A stretch of 64,000 bases of DNA from Mimachlamys varia (GCA_947623455.1 OX392535.1:35922688-35986687); one strand, 5' to 3'; positions 11,118 through 22,594 are shown, numbered from the stretch's first letter. Notes: generated by a model from the letters alone, not told the origin. A program made the numbers and translations.

Positions 11118-11445
11118 TAAATTATTATATAAGTGTTGATTTTAAGAAATATTCTGTATCCTTAAGTGATATGAAGATGGACGTTTTTGAGAATGTTCAT
11201 TAGTGTGTTTACTTGTTGTGATTAACAATGATGCTCGGTTCTCATTTTGAGAACTTGATGTTTTCTTGGATGCGACAAAGATTTGCAAGGTGGGTGTCGT
11301 CGATGAAGCAGAAGACGCCTACTATTCTAGAACACCTGGTATTATTCTCTTGGACAATGGTCTCAATGTAGATCTTTCCTTTGTTCATATTTTGCCCCTG
11401 GTTTAATCGATTTTGAGTTCGACTTATGATTTTCTTATTTATTAT
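11118..11445 (+). mobile_element. Retroelement coding tail plus 3' end, family B copy 3
   Basis: The start is the last codons of the retroelement reading frame (KYSVSLSDMKMDVFENVH then a stop at about 11201), matching the tail of the copy at 57.1 kb. The family B body follows: TCGGTTCTCATTTTGAG, GTCGTCGATGAAGCAGAAG, ACACCTGGTATTATTCTCTT, TTTGTTCATATTTTGCCCC, TCGATTTTGAGTTCG. The S2 SINE lies immediately upstream, so the SINE probably inserted into this copy and displaced the rest of the coding part. Confidence 0.7.
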
Positions 11446-12470
11446 GCAAACACTTGACAGTACCAGGTATTATAAATATCAAACAGTCAATCGCATACAT
11501 GTTATATATTGGAAATAAACTGATGAATAGTGGATTATTTGAACATTTATTTACGAAAATAAAGAGCATTTAATCTGTGAAGGGTATTTGTTTGAATGCA
11601 TGTCATGTTCAATTTTGACTGGAGTTTAATAGATACGGAAGACAGATGGTGGTGCTCTCGGTGCCTTCCGCTGTTAACAGCTCTGGAGTAGATAATAATA
11701 AGTATATATGTATATGATATTGATTGTGTTTGTACGGAACCAATGATATGAGCTGCCTTAGTGCTGATACCCTCTCCAGTACAACTCCATTTGTTTGCAC
11801 TTTATTCATGAGTACGTATGTTAAAGGGTTCAGAACTCTCAAGAATATATCTAAAACGTCCATCTTACAATTCCATTTTGACAAGCTGGGAGATAAACCC
11901 AATTATCACTAGCACCTATTTATCAGCACAATCTCCACTCTTTATCTCCAGTGTCGACTTGATATGGCAACATAGGTCTTAGCGATGGTTAATATCACCG
12001 AAATACATCGCATATTTCCACTTTTCACTAACACCTTAATCTTTGAGATTTTGAGCTGCCATTTCGATTCTACCAATGACAGATAAGGTTGTAAACAGAA
12101 CCACCAGCCGTTCGCGTTCCCATTTTGTTTATATAAATTTGTTTTAAAAATTGACGTAAAAATACATACATTTGTTACAATAACACATGATATAAACACC
12201 ATGTTTCTAAAATCTAACGTTTTTAAAGACTGATAAGGATTCATACATTGAAATATATATAAATATTCAGATCGTGAATTTTCAAAATGCCGAAAGTAAA
12301 CACTGATAGTTTATGTTCAGATATAAGAAATTATTAGTCAGAAACACTTTAAATAAAACAATATTCAAAATAAATCATATCTGCTTTGCCTTGTTTTGGG
12401 GAACATTTGTAAATATATGTTTATCCTGTAGTATAGTTCGCAATTATGTGTTTGATGATTTTGTATTTTG
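11446..12470. other. Non-coding DNA, nothing recognised
   Basis: AT-rich; open frames of about 100 codons or fewer on both strands overlap each other and carry no motif. No tandem or inverted repeats were noticed. Confidence 0.5.
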
Positions 12471-12472
12471 TG

Positions 12473-13172
12473 TTTTGTGTTGATGCTGTGGTATATTTTG
12501 TTTTTGTGTTATATTTTGTGATCATACTTTGACGTTGTGGTATATTATGTGGTTAGGCGTTGATGCTGTGGAACACTTTATTATCATTTGTCGATGCTAT
12601 GGAACACCTTGTTTGCATTTGTTGATGCTGTGGAGCACTTTGGTATAAAGTGTTGATTCTTCGGAATACTTTATCTGTTGATAACACTTTGTTATCAAGT
12701 GTTGATGCTGTGGAACACTTTGTTATCAAGTGTTGATTCTGCGGAATAATTTGTTTTCAAGTGTTGATGTTGTGTATCACTTTTATATTAATTGTTATTG
12801 CTGAGAAAAAAAATGTGTTATCAAGTGTTGATGCTAAGGAACACTTTGTTATCAAGTGTTGATTCTGCGGAACACTCTGTTTTCAAGTGTTGATTTTGCG
12901 GAACACTTTGTTATCAAATGTTGATGCTGATGAACGTTTTGTTATCATTTGTTGATATTCTAGAACACTGTGTTATCAAGTGTTGATATGTAGAACACTT
13001 TGTTATAAAGTGTTGATTCTGCGGAACGTTTTGTTATCAAGTGTTGATGCTGTGGAACACTTTGTTATCAAGTGTTGATGCTGTCGAACACTTTGTTATC
13101 AAGTGTTTATATTGTAGAACACTTTGTTGTCAATTGTTGATGCGGTGGAACACTTTGTCATGTGATGATACT
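12473..13172. repeat. Second 31-bp minisatellite, about 22 units
   Basis: Units of ACACTTTGTTATCAAGTGTT followed by GATGCTGTGGA, 31 bp. Units in the first 150 bp are degenerate and those at 13030-13110 are closest to consensus. Each unit contains the inverted pair ACACTTTGTTATCAAGTGTT, i.e. AACACTT...AAGTGTT, so single strands could form small hairpins. The sequence is unrelated to the 31-bp array at 6.1 kb. Confidence 0.9.
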
Positions 13173-13279
13173 CCATTTTCTGTTCTGATGCTGCACAAGT
13201 ATCACGATGGTACAGCAGTTGGGCTATAATGGATACCGTCCAGGTCTTCTGATACTGAGATTAGTTTCAACCTGCATGT

Positions 13280-13595
13280 TATGGTGACATTAATAGTCCG
13301 TGGTAGGGTATACAAAATGTACCTGCTGTCCCCATTGTACGATTCGTGAGAAGCGACTTAATTTTGGATCGACTGGTCTACCCGTTGTCAGTTTAAGGTG
13401 ACTAGTCGGGGGCATTTGACAGTATACCTCAATGTGGTTTAGCATTTTAAATCGGCATACATTCCGGACTATCGTAATAAAGCTAACACTACCACACATG
13501 AGCCTCCAAAAAACACTCACACTCTCGAAAGCCGTCCTTAATGAGTTTAGCTGTTAATAAGACGTCCAAACCAAGCCAAACCAAACCATAACGCT
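13280..13595 (+). mobile_element. SINE-like repeat family E, copy 2
   Basis: Landmarks: TACGATTCGTGAGAAGCGAC, CAGTATACCTCAATGTGG, AGCATTTTAAATCGGCA, TCCGGACTATCG, TAGCTGTTAATAAGACGTCC and the tail CCAAGCCAAACCAAACC. It is more diverged than the 25.5 kb copy but keeps the same order and ends with the same A/C-rich tail. No coding content. Confidence 0.65.
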
Positions 13596-13599
13596 TTGG

Positions 13600-14104
13600 T
13601 AATCTTTGCTTTATTTACGTTACAGAAGTGTCCCATATTGTATCTTGATTAAAGAATCACACCTCCAACTAATAATGTTCATCACGGGGGAACTCTTTTT
13701 TATCTAGTTTTGGTTTGATTCATTAGTCTTTTTAGACGTTGTTATAGTCTTAAGAATGTGTGGTGTCTGGTTCAACGACGGACACCGAGACTGATCGTCT
13801 ATTTATAGAACAATCAATATAATTACATACTCATTCGTGATTGTTCTGCTTCAACCAATGGTGAATAAATCCCAATGTCTCCCTCGTCTGTGCACATTAC
13901 TAATAGCGATCGCGTTGCCAAGTAATACACTGGTAATTACATGTACCAATCACACGATTCAAGAAATAATACGTCTTCTGAAAATAATTGATGAAAAATA
14001 TTTACAGAACGTAATATTTCAAGTTTGTTTCCTTTTGTTTTGTCCGCTGTTTGTTTCATTATCCGATTTCAAGGTGTAAACACTCGATGTAACTAGAATT
14101 TGAC
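13600..14104. other. Non-coding DNA, nothing recognised
   Basis: An 80-codon plus-strand frame at 13837-14079 has hydrophobic stretches but no recognised motif and no supporting context. Confidence 0.45.
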
Positions 14105-14520
14105 CTGAATGTGAATGACGGGTGTCGTTGACGAAGCAGAAGATGCTTACCATTATTCAACACCTGGTCGTATTCTACTTGTACTACTCCTGGGAGGGGA
14201 CCGCGATGGCCGAGTGGTTAAGGTGTCCCGATATTCAATCGCTTGACTCTACAACAGGGTTGCGAGTTCGAAACCGACGTGGGGCAGTGGCCAGGTACTG
14301 ACCATAGGTCGATGGTTTTTCTCCAGGTACTCCGGCTTTCTTTCACCTCCAAAACCTGGCACGTCCTTTAATGACCCTAGCGGATAATAGGACGTGAAAC
14401 AAATTAAACCAAACTCATCCTAGTGTATTCATGCAGATTTTCACATTGTTAATCATTTTGCCCAAATTTATGGCTTTTGACTTCTAATTAATGTTTTTGT
14501 TACCAAATCATTATTCTTTT
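14105..14520 (+). mobile_element. Retroelement 3' end, family B copy 4, split by a SINE
   Basis: The left half (14105-14193) has GTGTCGTTGACGAAGCAGAAG and ACACCTGGTCGTATTCTACT. The right half (14415-14520) resumes with TGTATTCATGCAGATTTTC, CATTTTGCCCAAATTTA and a TTTTTGTTACC...TTATTCT end. Both halves are about as diverged as each other. The gap is exactly filled by the V-SINE at 14194-14414, so the SINE is the younger insertion. Confidence 0.7.
14194..14414 (+). mobile_element. tRNA-derived V-SINE / MetaSINE-type element (RUDI-like)
   Basis: The head is tRNA-like, with A box TGGCCGAGTGG at about 14207 and B box GAGTTCGAAACC at about 14264, the two parts of an internal RNA polymerase III promoter. 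The middle carries the conserved domain around GGTTTTTCTCCAGGTACTCC (14313-14333). The 3' part has TGGCACGTCCTTTAATGACC and the tail AATAGGACGTGAAAC+AAATTAAACCAAAC. This layout matches the molluscan V-SINE called RUDI as I remember it. A target duplication is not clear; TCCTGG on the left and TCCTAG on the right is the best candidate. Confidence 0.85.
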
Positions 14521-14581
14521 CTTACATTCTGAAGGTCATATATGCCTAGTGACACAATTAGAAAAGTTATAGAAAAGATCA

Positions 14582-14890
14582 AAAGATGACGTTACATACA
14601 CATGTGCTGCACCTTTAAAATTAAGTTATAAATACAGCATGCCGAAAAATGAATTAAACTGCACCACACAGCTGTTTCGTCCTCCTAGGACTCTTCAATG
14701 ATGCCAGGGGCCAAAAGGTGGGAATCCAAAATTTCTCAACAAATGTAGAAGCAGAAGGGTCCGGTTCGTAAAACCCCTTTAATTTATGAATTAAGAAGTA
14801 AAATTAAACTAGTTCTGTATAAATTAAAATCGTGTCCTACGAAAATGTGTATATTATGCACCGTGCCATGGAAAGGAAAGAGGTCTAATG
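14582..14890 (+). mobile_element. Interspersed repeat family A, copy 3 (longer)
   Basis: Starts GACGTTACATACACATGTGC, continues ACTGCACCACACAGCTGTTT, CGTCCTCCTAGGACTCTTCA, and extends through GCAGAAGGGTCCGG and CCCTTTAATTTATGAATTAA to TGTGTATATTATGCACCGTG. It lies about 60 bp downstream of a family B copy in the same orientation, as copy 1 does. Confidence 0.75.
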
Positions 14891-16650
14891 TGTTGTTAAT
14901 TTGGTTTAGCGATTCAATGTTGGTCTCTATGATGTGCCGGCATTCTGCAAAGGTCTCGATATAAGTCGCTCCCTTCTCATACGATGAAGTTCAGTTTGAT
15001 ACATCAAATTTGTTTTTCCTGCAGGGGAACTTTGTGTCGAAAACAGCAGTAATTTAATTGATGTGAAGTGGCTATTCCAGAGGGATCTCCTCTGTCTTTT
15101 GTTTAGAAATCCTCAGACATTATAGTATGTTATGAACCTGTCTGCTATTTCCCGCTATCTATGAGACATCACATAGTGATAGTTTCATTGTTAAATCACT
15201 TACGTTGTTTCTATTCCTGAATCGGTTGATCAATTAAGCATTTATATTTGATAAAGCAGACGACATTTATCCCTCTAGAACTATATCTAATGACACAAAA
15301 ACTGTGTTCGTTTCGTCTGCTAGCTTACGGTGGCAATTTAAGTGCAAATTGGCGATATAAGATTAAGGAAACATCTTACTATACTTTAATAACATGACAG
15401 CTTTTATTTGTGATTAAGTTAATGCTTCCAAAAAGATGCAAGTTAGTTCCGTAATGGCAAAGACAATCAGATTTTACTTAATCTACAAACTAAACTGAGA
15501 CAATCAATGGAAGTCCTGGGGCAAATTGAGAGAAAAAGAGAGATGGATCAAGAGATAAAGCATGCCTCAGTTATGAAAAGCTTTTAGTTTTTTGTGCATT
15601 AACATGTTGGGTGATATCAAAAGTGTTAAAGATATAAAAAATATAAAAATATGGTTTGGCGTCAATATGACGTTGTTTTGTTAAGCATTTAAATGTTTTA
15701 TTATATTAGTGATGCTAATGTCTATGGATAATACGAGATTACACACATTCTGTAACAAACTTTTATTACTTTGGGACTTGTAATAATAGGATATAAATGC
15801 AAATAGCCTGCCATAGAGTTGTACTATGCAGGCGTATCGCAGCAAATAGTTTCTGCTTCATTATCACTTCCATCTGTTTAGGGAATAATCTGAACGTGTT
15901 TGATAAGCATACTTTGCGAAACAACATAAGGGGGAAACTGCCAATTCGATTTATTTCTACGAGTAAAAGAAAAGATACAAAAGAAAAACAAAAACAATAA
16001 ATAAAAAAACCCAACAAAAACAAAAACCATTTGCCAGTGTGTTAATAGGACATTATTTTTTTTTTTTTTAAATATTTCAGTAACATTACCCTAACCTTAA
16101 GAACTTTTTGTTTTTATGGAAACGTAAAAAAGATCACCATTTTAAAAGGAATTTATGCTGAATCAGATATACATAATGTCAATCAAGTTCTAAATGTAAA
16201 CGTATTTATTTACAAAAAGGTGGACTTAATTATGAAAGTTATTATCACTTGTGATATCTTTGAGTCAAAAGTACAAACTTACTCAAAATTGGTAAAATTG
16301 GGGCGAAATGTGCACAAAGGAATACTGAATAAGGATGCCCATGATAATAAGATCAGGTGTCCCGGAAGTTTAACATTTACTACATCATCGAAGATACTCT
16401 ACAAATAAATAAATCAAGATCAAAGTCAAAATAAAACCAGGCCCTAACATTTAAAGCGTTAGTAGTGACAACAAAGACCAATGTACATGAATGAGATTCG
16501 TAAAAATGCAACGACGTTCGAAAGAGTGCATTTCAGTATTAGAGGAAAACATGTCGATGACTTATACCTCAAACCGTTTTTATCAGCACAAACATACGCC
16601 ATTCCCTGTCATATAAAAGTGAAACTTCTATGCGTAAGACGTATTTGGTT
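14891..16650. other. Non-coding DNA, nothing recognised
   Basis: AT-rich with poly-A and poly-T tracts (for example 16050-16070). Frames at 15766-16023 and 16220-16408 are short and without motifs. Confidence 0.5.
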
Positions 16651-16654
16651 CAAA

Positions 16655-16808
16655 TAATTTTGGATTCCCATCTTTAGGCCCCTTCAATCACTGAAGAGTC
16701 CCAAAAGGACGAACCAGCTGTATGATGCAGTTTAATTCATTATTTCGGCATACTGTATCTATTACGAACTTTAAAAATTGCAGCATGTGTATATGTGTTA
16801 CGTTATTT
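16655..16808 (-). mobile_element. Interspersed repeat family A, copy 4
   Basis: Reversed landmarks TTGGATTCCCATCTTTAGGC, CACTGAAGAGTCCCAAAAGG, ACGAACCAGCTGTATGATGC, TACTGTATCTATTACGAACT and GTGTTACGTTATTTTC. Same length as the 8.9 kb copy. Confidence 0.7.
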
Positions 16809-16924
16809 TCATATGGGATTGTTTTCTATTTCCTTGCAACACTAGCATGATAAATATAAACATATTGCCAATGTGATTTAAACAATCTATATGAAGGGTC
16901 ACGATGACCATATGATTTTGAGAT

Positions 16925-17145
16925 GTCAGTGGGGTAGTCGGAAGAAACTGTCCGTTGGCCGGTGGGTTTTTTCCCGGAAACTCCAGCTCACTCTTACGCT
17001 TGCCTTTCAAGAAAAACATGATCTTATTATATTGTACTTTTTGAAGGAATTTCGTGTAAATCTTTCCTTTGTTCATATTTTACCCCGAGTTTAATCCATT
17101 TTGAGTTTGGCTTATGGTGTTGATGTCGCTTCGTTATTCTTTGTT
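16925..17145 (+). mobile_element. V-SINE core fragment followed by family B fragment
   Basis: 16930-16995 resembles the SINE middle (GTGGGGTAGTCGG, CCGTTGGCCGGTGGGTTTTT, TCCCGGAAACTCCAGCT) without a recognisable head or tail. From about 17010 the 3' portion of family B follows: GATCTTATTATATTGTACTT, TTTGTTCATATTTTACCCC, TTTGAGTTTGGCTTATGG, TCGTTATTCTTTG. The SINE piece is probably what remains of an insertion into this B copy. Confidence 0.5.
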
Positions 17146-17397
17146 AATTTTCCTCCACAATTGAAACCTGATATGTCCTTATCTTACCAAAGTTGTTGAT
17201 CGGACGTAAAAAAAATAATAAAAGCAAAGTTTATACTTTATGCTAAATCAAATCTAATTAACTCCAAATAAGCAAACATTTCAACGCTGCTATTTCTGTA
17301 ATTGTTTTTTGCAGTGTGTCAAACGATGGACTAAATAACACACACGTGATTGAACTGATAATGTGATACATGTACAAGATACAGTTGCCATACAAAG

Positions 17398-17812
17398 GTG
17401 CAGCACATGTTTGTGTTACGTCATCTTTAATGATAGGGGATGGCAGGTTCTGTTGGTCTATTTCTTAGTCCCCAAGATTTGCTGGAGCCTCTAAAGCCAT
17501 AGTTAATCTCGTTTGTGTAATGGCACTGTACATGCTATACTCATTTTCGTAGTACACTATTAGGTATTATATAGAACTAGTTTAATTTTACTTCTAAATT
17601 CATAAATTAAAGGGCTTTACGCACCTGACCTTTCTGCTTCTACACTAGTTTAAAAATTTCGGGTTCCCACCTTTTGGCCCCTAGCATCACCGAAGAGTCC
17701 TAGCCGGACGAAACAACAGTATGGTTCAGTTTAATTCATTTTTGGCATACTGTATCTATTACTAAATTTAAAAAGTGCAGCATATGTGTGTGTTACATCA
17801 TCTTCATTGACT
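17398..17812 (-). mobile_element. Repeat family A, copy 5 (nearly full length) plus a scrap
   Basis: 17398-17425 is a terminal scrap, CAGCACATGTTTGTGTTACG+TCATC. The main copy spans about 17455-17812 and in reverse includes AGATTTGCTGGAGCCTCTAA, TCATAAATTAAAGGGCTTTA, TTTCTGCTTCTACACTAG, CCACCTTTTGGCCCCTAGCA, CCGGACGAAACAACAGTATG and GTTACATCATCTTC. With the 23.4 kb copy it defines a consensus of roughly 330-350 bp with boundaries at GGCTCCAGCAAA...GACTAA and GATGACGTAACACAC. Confidence 0.72.
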
Positions 17813-17844
17813 AACAACATCATCAGGTGTTTGGTGGTTTGAAG

Positions 17845-17925
17845 AAATTAACATAACAAACACATATGCAGCACCATTTGAATTTAGTAATATATACAGT
17901 AAGCCGAAAATAAGTTAAACTGAAT
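17845..17925 (+). mobile_element. Repeat family A, partial copy, inverted to its neighbour
   Basis: ACACATATGCAGCACCATTT, TAGTAATATATACAGTAAGC and GTTAAACTGAAT match the start of family A in plus orientation. It faces the minus-strand copy ending about 35 bp upstream, so their 5' portions form an inverted pair. Confidence 0.6.
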
Positions 17926-18682
17926 ATAATTTGAAGAAGAGAATTGTTGGTAAAACTTCTGATTAATTCATTTGTAAAGAGGTATAAACAATGAAAAATA
18001 TGTTTAAATAGATGAAAACCTATAAGGATGTACACTATGAATTGAGACAGTATACATATACTCTAAACTTGTAATATTTCGTAAATGTTTATGCATAACA
18101 TGGAGAGGTAAAACATGTTGACTTAATTAAAAGATCTGTCTTTTGTAAGTTTACCATTAAATTTATACATAGATGTACGGTTATAGACAGTAGGCAGGTC
18201 TGCGGGAGACAGTAAGTATACTTGTTCTGTCACATATAACGACGAACCTGTCTTCGAACAAACTGCCATTTATAAGCTGTATTTATGTAGACATTACCAC
18301 ATTTAATTATATATAACATATGTAAGCATAGACAGGTATTGGCTCTCGGCAATTCAATGACAAAACAAAAAGGCTCAGACATTTTGTTCTGCTGTAAACG
18401 TTTCATTTAAAATATCGATTAAAACATCACACATATTTTAAATGTAAACATTTTTGCGGTATTGTTTTTTTAGGAGCGAGAAAAAGTGAAGTTCGTATAT
18501 TTATATATATATTTTTTTTGTTTATTTTTTGTTCTTTTTATTTCTTGATACACCCATTCAACAGTTATTATATAATTCACCAATGCGCTTAAATTTTATA
18601 AAAATAATAAAAAACAACACAGTATCTAGTATTATGGGATAAAGTTTGTTGGCATGCAGAGCTGTTGTTAATATTATAATAA
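17926..18682. other. AT-rich non-coding DNA
   Basis: Contains a short TATATATATATT stretch near 18505. Nothing else recognised. Confidence 0.5.
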
Positions 18683-18687
18683 CCAGG

Positions 18688-18949
18688 GCCCGTATTCATG
18701 AAACCGTTCTCATGCTCAAGAATGGATTCTGTGCTCAAGCCAGCTTGTTTGAAACTCTCTTTAATCATGTCAAAGAATAAAAAAAGTCAATGTAAATGTT
18801 GAAAACAGCTTTTGGCTTCTTGTCTCTTGAACTTTTTTCCAAAACTTTGACACAGTTAGATTTTTTCGATTATTTATAGCCAGAACAAGAAATAAGGCTT
18901 GAGCATGAAATCCATACTTGAGCATGAGTACGGTTTCATGCATACGGGC
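18688..18949. mobile_element. MITE family M, copy 1, flanked by CCAGG
   Basis: Long terminal inverted repeats: GCCCGTATTCATGAAACC then GTTCTCATGCTCAAG at the left, and CTTGAGCATGAGTACGG then TTTCATGCATACGGGC at the right. The inner sequence continues to pair imperfectly. The 5-bp flank CCAGG is present on both sides (18683-18687 and 18950-18954), as expected for a target-site duplication. At about 262 bp with no coding frame it is a non-autonomous DNA transposon. A minus-strand frame runs through but is incidental. Confidence 0.82.
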
Positions 18950-18954
18950 CCAGG

Positions 18955-21900
18955 TCATGTTTGTTTTGTAGTATTGGCATTTGCCAAATAGATTCACCTT
19001 GATCAAACTTAGGGATGTCATTGTAAACTTTTTCTCGAGTACTTATGCTTAGTTCGTGTGGACACTTTCGTGAAATATCTTTCCCATACAATACTAGGTA
19101 AGAGGGGAAAATATATTCTGCATTCCATTTGTTATGCTTTGGAAGAAAATTTGGCTACGGAGTGATAAATCTGACTTTAAACTGTCAACGCTTTATAATA
19201 GTATCGGTCCATCAATTGTGTCTTACACTCTAGAGTCATCGATGTTTACGCGGTGCATATGGTTTACCGGTAGGAGATAGCCGGAGAAAAATCATCAATC
19301 AATTTTACGTTATCTACAGTACACTGAGATAGTCAATCCCTCGGGATCGAATTTCTGCTATTTTCAGCATTCAGCAACGCTTCGCAATAAGCAAAAACAA
19401 TCAAACCCTCGGGTTTACATTCCCTTGTCTGTATCACATATGAATAATTAATGCTTTTAATTCTACTCCCTTGAAATAAATCTTATTTTTTTGTCTGTCG
19501 AAATAAAAATTATGGGAGAAAGGGACATTCTGAATCTGGTGTGTATATAATAACTTTAGATTGTATATATGAGGTTTTTAACCCGAGTGTGAGCTAAGGC
19601 CGTTGAGGATTAAGCTCTGAAGAGTTCTAACCTTAAAAAATATTATCCTGAGGGTTGATATTTATTAGTCTGCATCGCACTTCAAGAATGATTGATTTTG
19701 TTTCTCTCGACACTTTCTACCGTGCAGTACAGTACTGCAATGGAAAACCAACCAAAATGTACTCTGTTATTATTGAAAAAATATGAAACTTATGGTAACA
19801 TCGATGACGCTTCACAAGTTTTGCGTAAAAAAAAACGCGATAGTTTTTTTTCAGAACAAAAGTGTGTATGAATGTTTAAAAACTCCAACGCGTCTGGAAA
19901 GTCTTGCACATGTTAATCGTTTTCTAAGATGTTTTTTTTCCACATATCTTGTTCTTAGTATGGGAGCGTAACCTTCTGTGACGTCAAAAAGGGGCCGTAG
20001 AGGAGGATGATAATGAAGCCAAACATTAGATACATCGATTGAAAAACTTTTTTAAATTCTTGTCTATGTTTCAGAATTATTATCAATGACATTTGAGTAT
20101 TTGATATTTCTCTCTTAAAAGTAGTGCCATGATGAAAAGTTTATATTTCTCTCCCACAATTTTTGTGTTTCTGTGAAAGAATATTTAAACATTTTGTTTT
20201 GTTTTGTTATTTTGTTGTTATTATGATTTCTAATCTTGAAATTTATAAATCCGACTTTGTTCTACCGGAAACCAGACATTAACCCTCATACAGTGTTTAT
20301 TGATATTGAAGCAAATGCAAGTTTATACGTATTTGAAAGCTTTGCAGTCCTTTAGAGTGAAAAGTAAAATACATAACATTGATGACAAAGGAATTGCTGA
20401 TCAAAAGAAAATGCACATGATTTCAATGTCGGATGGGTTTTATCTGCTTTTACTGCTAATTCCCTGTCTGTGATCTCGGGCAGTTTTACAACATTCCGTG
20501 TCGCCAATCGTTTAAATCATCCCCTTGTAGTACGGCGCATCACTCTATCATAACAGCCTCACTTCCGGTTCAGAGATAGCCGAACTGTGTTCAAGGTTAT
20601 TTTCGTATTCGGGGGATTATGTCTTCACAAGTCTTGCTCTAGAAATGTACATATAAAACAGGGCGACATGTGTCAATGATAACCAACCTTAAAACCACAC
20701 TACACGTTCCCCGGGTGTATTCGCCTGTAAATCATCACTACCCGGCGAACAAGGGTAGGCGTCAATTGATCCGACGCCATTGTCAAGATCGAGTTTAAAT
20801 AGTCTCTAATCGGGTGTAAAACTCACTCAATTACTGCTTAACATTGGAACACAACAAAAGATTCGGCTCAGTACCTTGTAGGCTTAGTTTGCAAGTATTG
20901 CTGAATCCATCATATGTGAACGAGTGTTAATAAAAAGGTAAATTCAACTGTACACATTTCTGTGCACGCTAGACATTTCTACTGGGAGAATTTCAACTCT
21001 GATCTGTAAAAATACATTCTGACAGTTATTTTCTGAGTAAATATCCATCAATCTTAACGATTTGTTTAGATACCACCAAGATCAGTACAAACCTACGTAT
21101 TGGCGAAAAGGAGGCCAACGATTAAGAAAAAAATCCATCGTAATTTAATTAAAACCCTATTCGTATAATGCCTGTAAATCAAACAATAGGGTCCTCTTCA
21201 TTCCCATTGAATTATAAACCTATTCTGATAGTGGGTGTTATACATCAATGTTCACCATCAATATCCATTATAAAGCGGGTGATTTTTCAGTTGATTTATT
21301 TTGTCAGCATATAATTTAAGTCACACACGTAGCGAAGTAATGGACCGCCATTTCACACGCTATCAAAGAATTCAGGTGTAATTATCTCCCTTGTTTCCGT
21401 ATTGGACCATCACAAGCACTTGGTACTTCCTGGTTTTAATCAGCAATCTTATCAAATATGTAGGTGTCTATAATAAAAAACAGTTTTATCAGACACCTGG
21501 GTAAACATCTGCTTCAACAAGGACCAACATACTGTATATTTCTTAGTTTATGCGAGCATTCATTTCATTGTTGTGGTTTCAGTAAAAAAGAACATAAAGG
21601 CCGGGGGGGGGGGGGGGGTGGGGGGGGGGGGGATGGGGGGTGGGAGTTGGGGGAGGATACAACCGCAACTACAAGGAATACGATAAGAAAATACTTCAAT
21701 CTTATCTACACTATGTATCAATCTACCTATTCCCGTAATACCGTCAGAATTTTGCTCGACAAATTGGAACATTATAACGGGACTTTCTGTTAATTACTTA
21801 CGCCTGTTCATGTCAAAATATGTTAAAAAGGTGCACTTTATAATGAAAACATTAAAAATGTTTAATTAAGTTTCCAAATACAAAGACATCACCAAAGGTG

Positions 21901-22590
21901 TACCTGACATATTCCGCGAAATTTCAATTCGACAAAGATGGATAATTCAATAAGCACCATTGCGTATCTATCTGTTCAAGTTTTGTTATGAAACAGCCGA
22001 CTTCAATGTCACATCATGGTGCATGCATGCTTTGTACAAGATGAGGTGACACCTGCATTGTATAATAAAGTTTAGAATCTGTCCAGATTAGGATATTTGT
22101 GGTTACAACACAGTTGGAATGAAATATACACTCTGACACTTGTATCGTCCTTCGTCTGACAGATTTAAATACAATATGCGTGCCACTCCTTTAGGTGGCT
22201 GTCGTGTGATGGGTTTAAACTGCTGACAAGGGAAAATGTTTGTGAGCTATAACCTTTATCAATTACGTACAGAAATAGAACGCTGTCGACAATTACGTCG
22301 TATAGAACAGACATTGAAAGACACATGACCGATATCATAATTATAGGGCCACAATTTCGGAATGATTTAAACTTACTATTGTAATATCAAAACAGTTTGC
22401 TATTCGGAAAATCTTGTGTTGTATAGAACGTAACCTAGAGTTCCGAGTTGATTATGATCTGGTCCCTTTGAGGTGAATGAAGATATTGTATAATTATTTG
22501 ATAAGAAAATATATACCAACATAATTCACGTTTTACCATTTCGTTGCATGAATATTTGGGTTATATAATATATTTCATGTGTAAGCAAAG
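18955..22590. other. Non-coding DNA; composition rises near 20.4-20.9 kb
   Basis: No shared repeat family identified. A moderately GC-richer part at about 20450-20900 (with ACTTCCGG at about 20562) could be near a regulatory region, but nothing else supports that. A G-rich tract at 21602-21655 is listed separately. Frames such as 19783-19971 and 18770-19021 are short or explained by the MITE. Confidence 0.4.
21602..21655. repeat. Poly-G tract
   Basis: Nearly uninterrupted G with single T and A breaks, including runs of more than ten G. Such a tract can form G-quadruplexes on the plus strand. It creates a poly-glycine frame on plus and a poly-proline frame on minus, neither of which I consider a gene. 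Length is likely to be uncertain in the assembly. Confidence 0.85.
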
Positions 22591-22594
22591 GATA

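Noticed and set aside
9990..11203. Long repetitive open frames on both strands (LARTLTFL and TSGPTRKS repeats)
   Set aside because: They result from a 24-bp tandem unit divisible by three without stops in several frames. No start context, no non-repetitive domain and simultaneous openness on both strands argue against a protein.
14194..14275. tRNA gene
   Set aside because: A and B boxes are present but the arms do not form a full cloverleaf with a matching acceptor stem, and the sequence continues into a SINE body and tail. The same applies to the heads at 11.1, 59.0 and 62.6 kb.
18770..19021. 83-codon minus-strand frame
   Set aside because: It lies mostly within MITE copy 1 and is not kept in copies 2 and 3.
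21464..21793. Glycine-rich and proline-rich frames on opposite strands
   Set aside because: Both depend on the poly-G tract.
18955..22590. Promoter or CpG island near 20.4-20.9 kb
   Set aside because: The composition rise is modest and no neighbouring exon, TATA-type context or conserved motif cluster could be shown.
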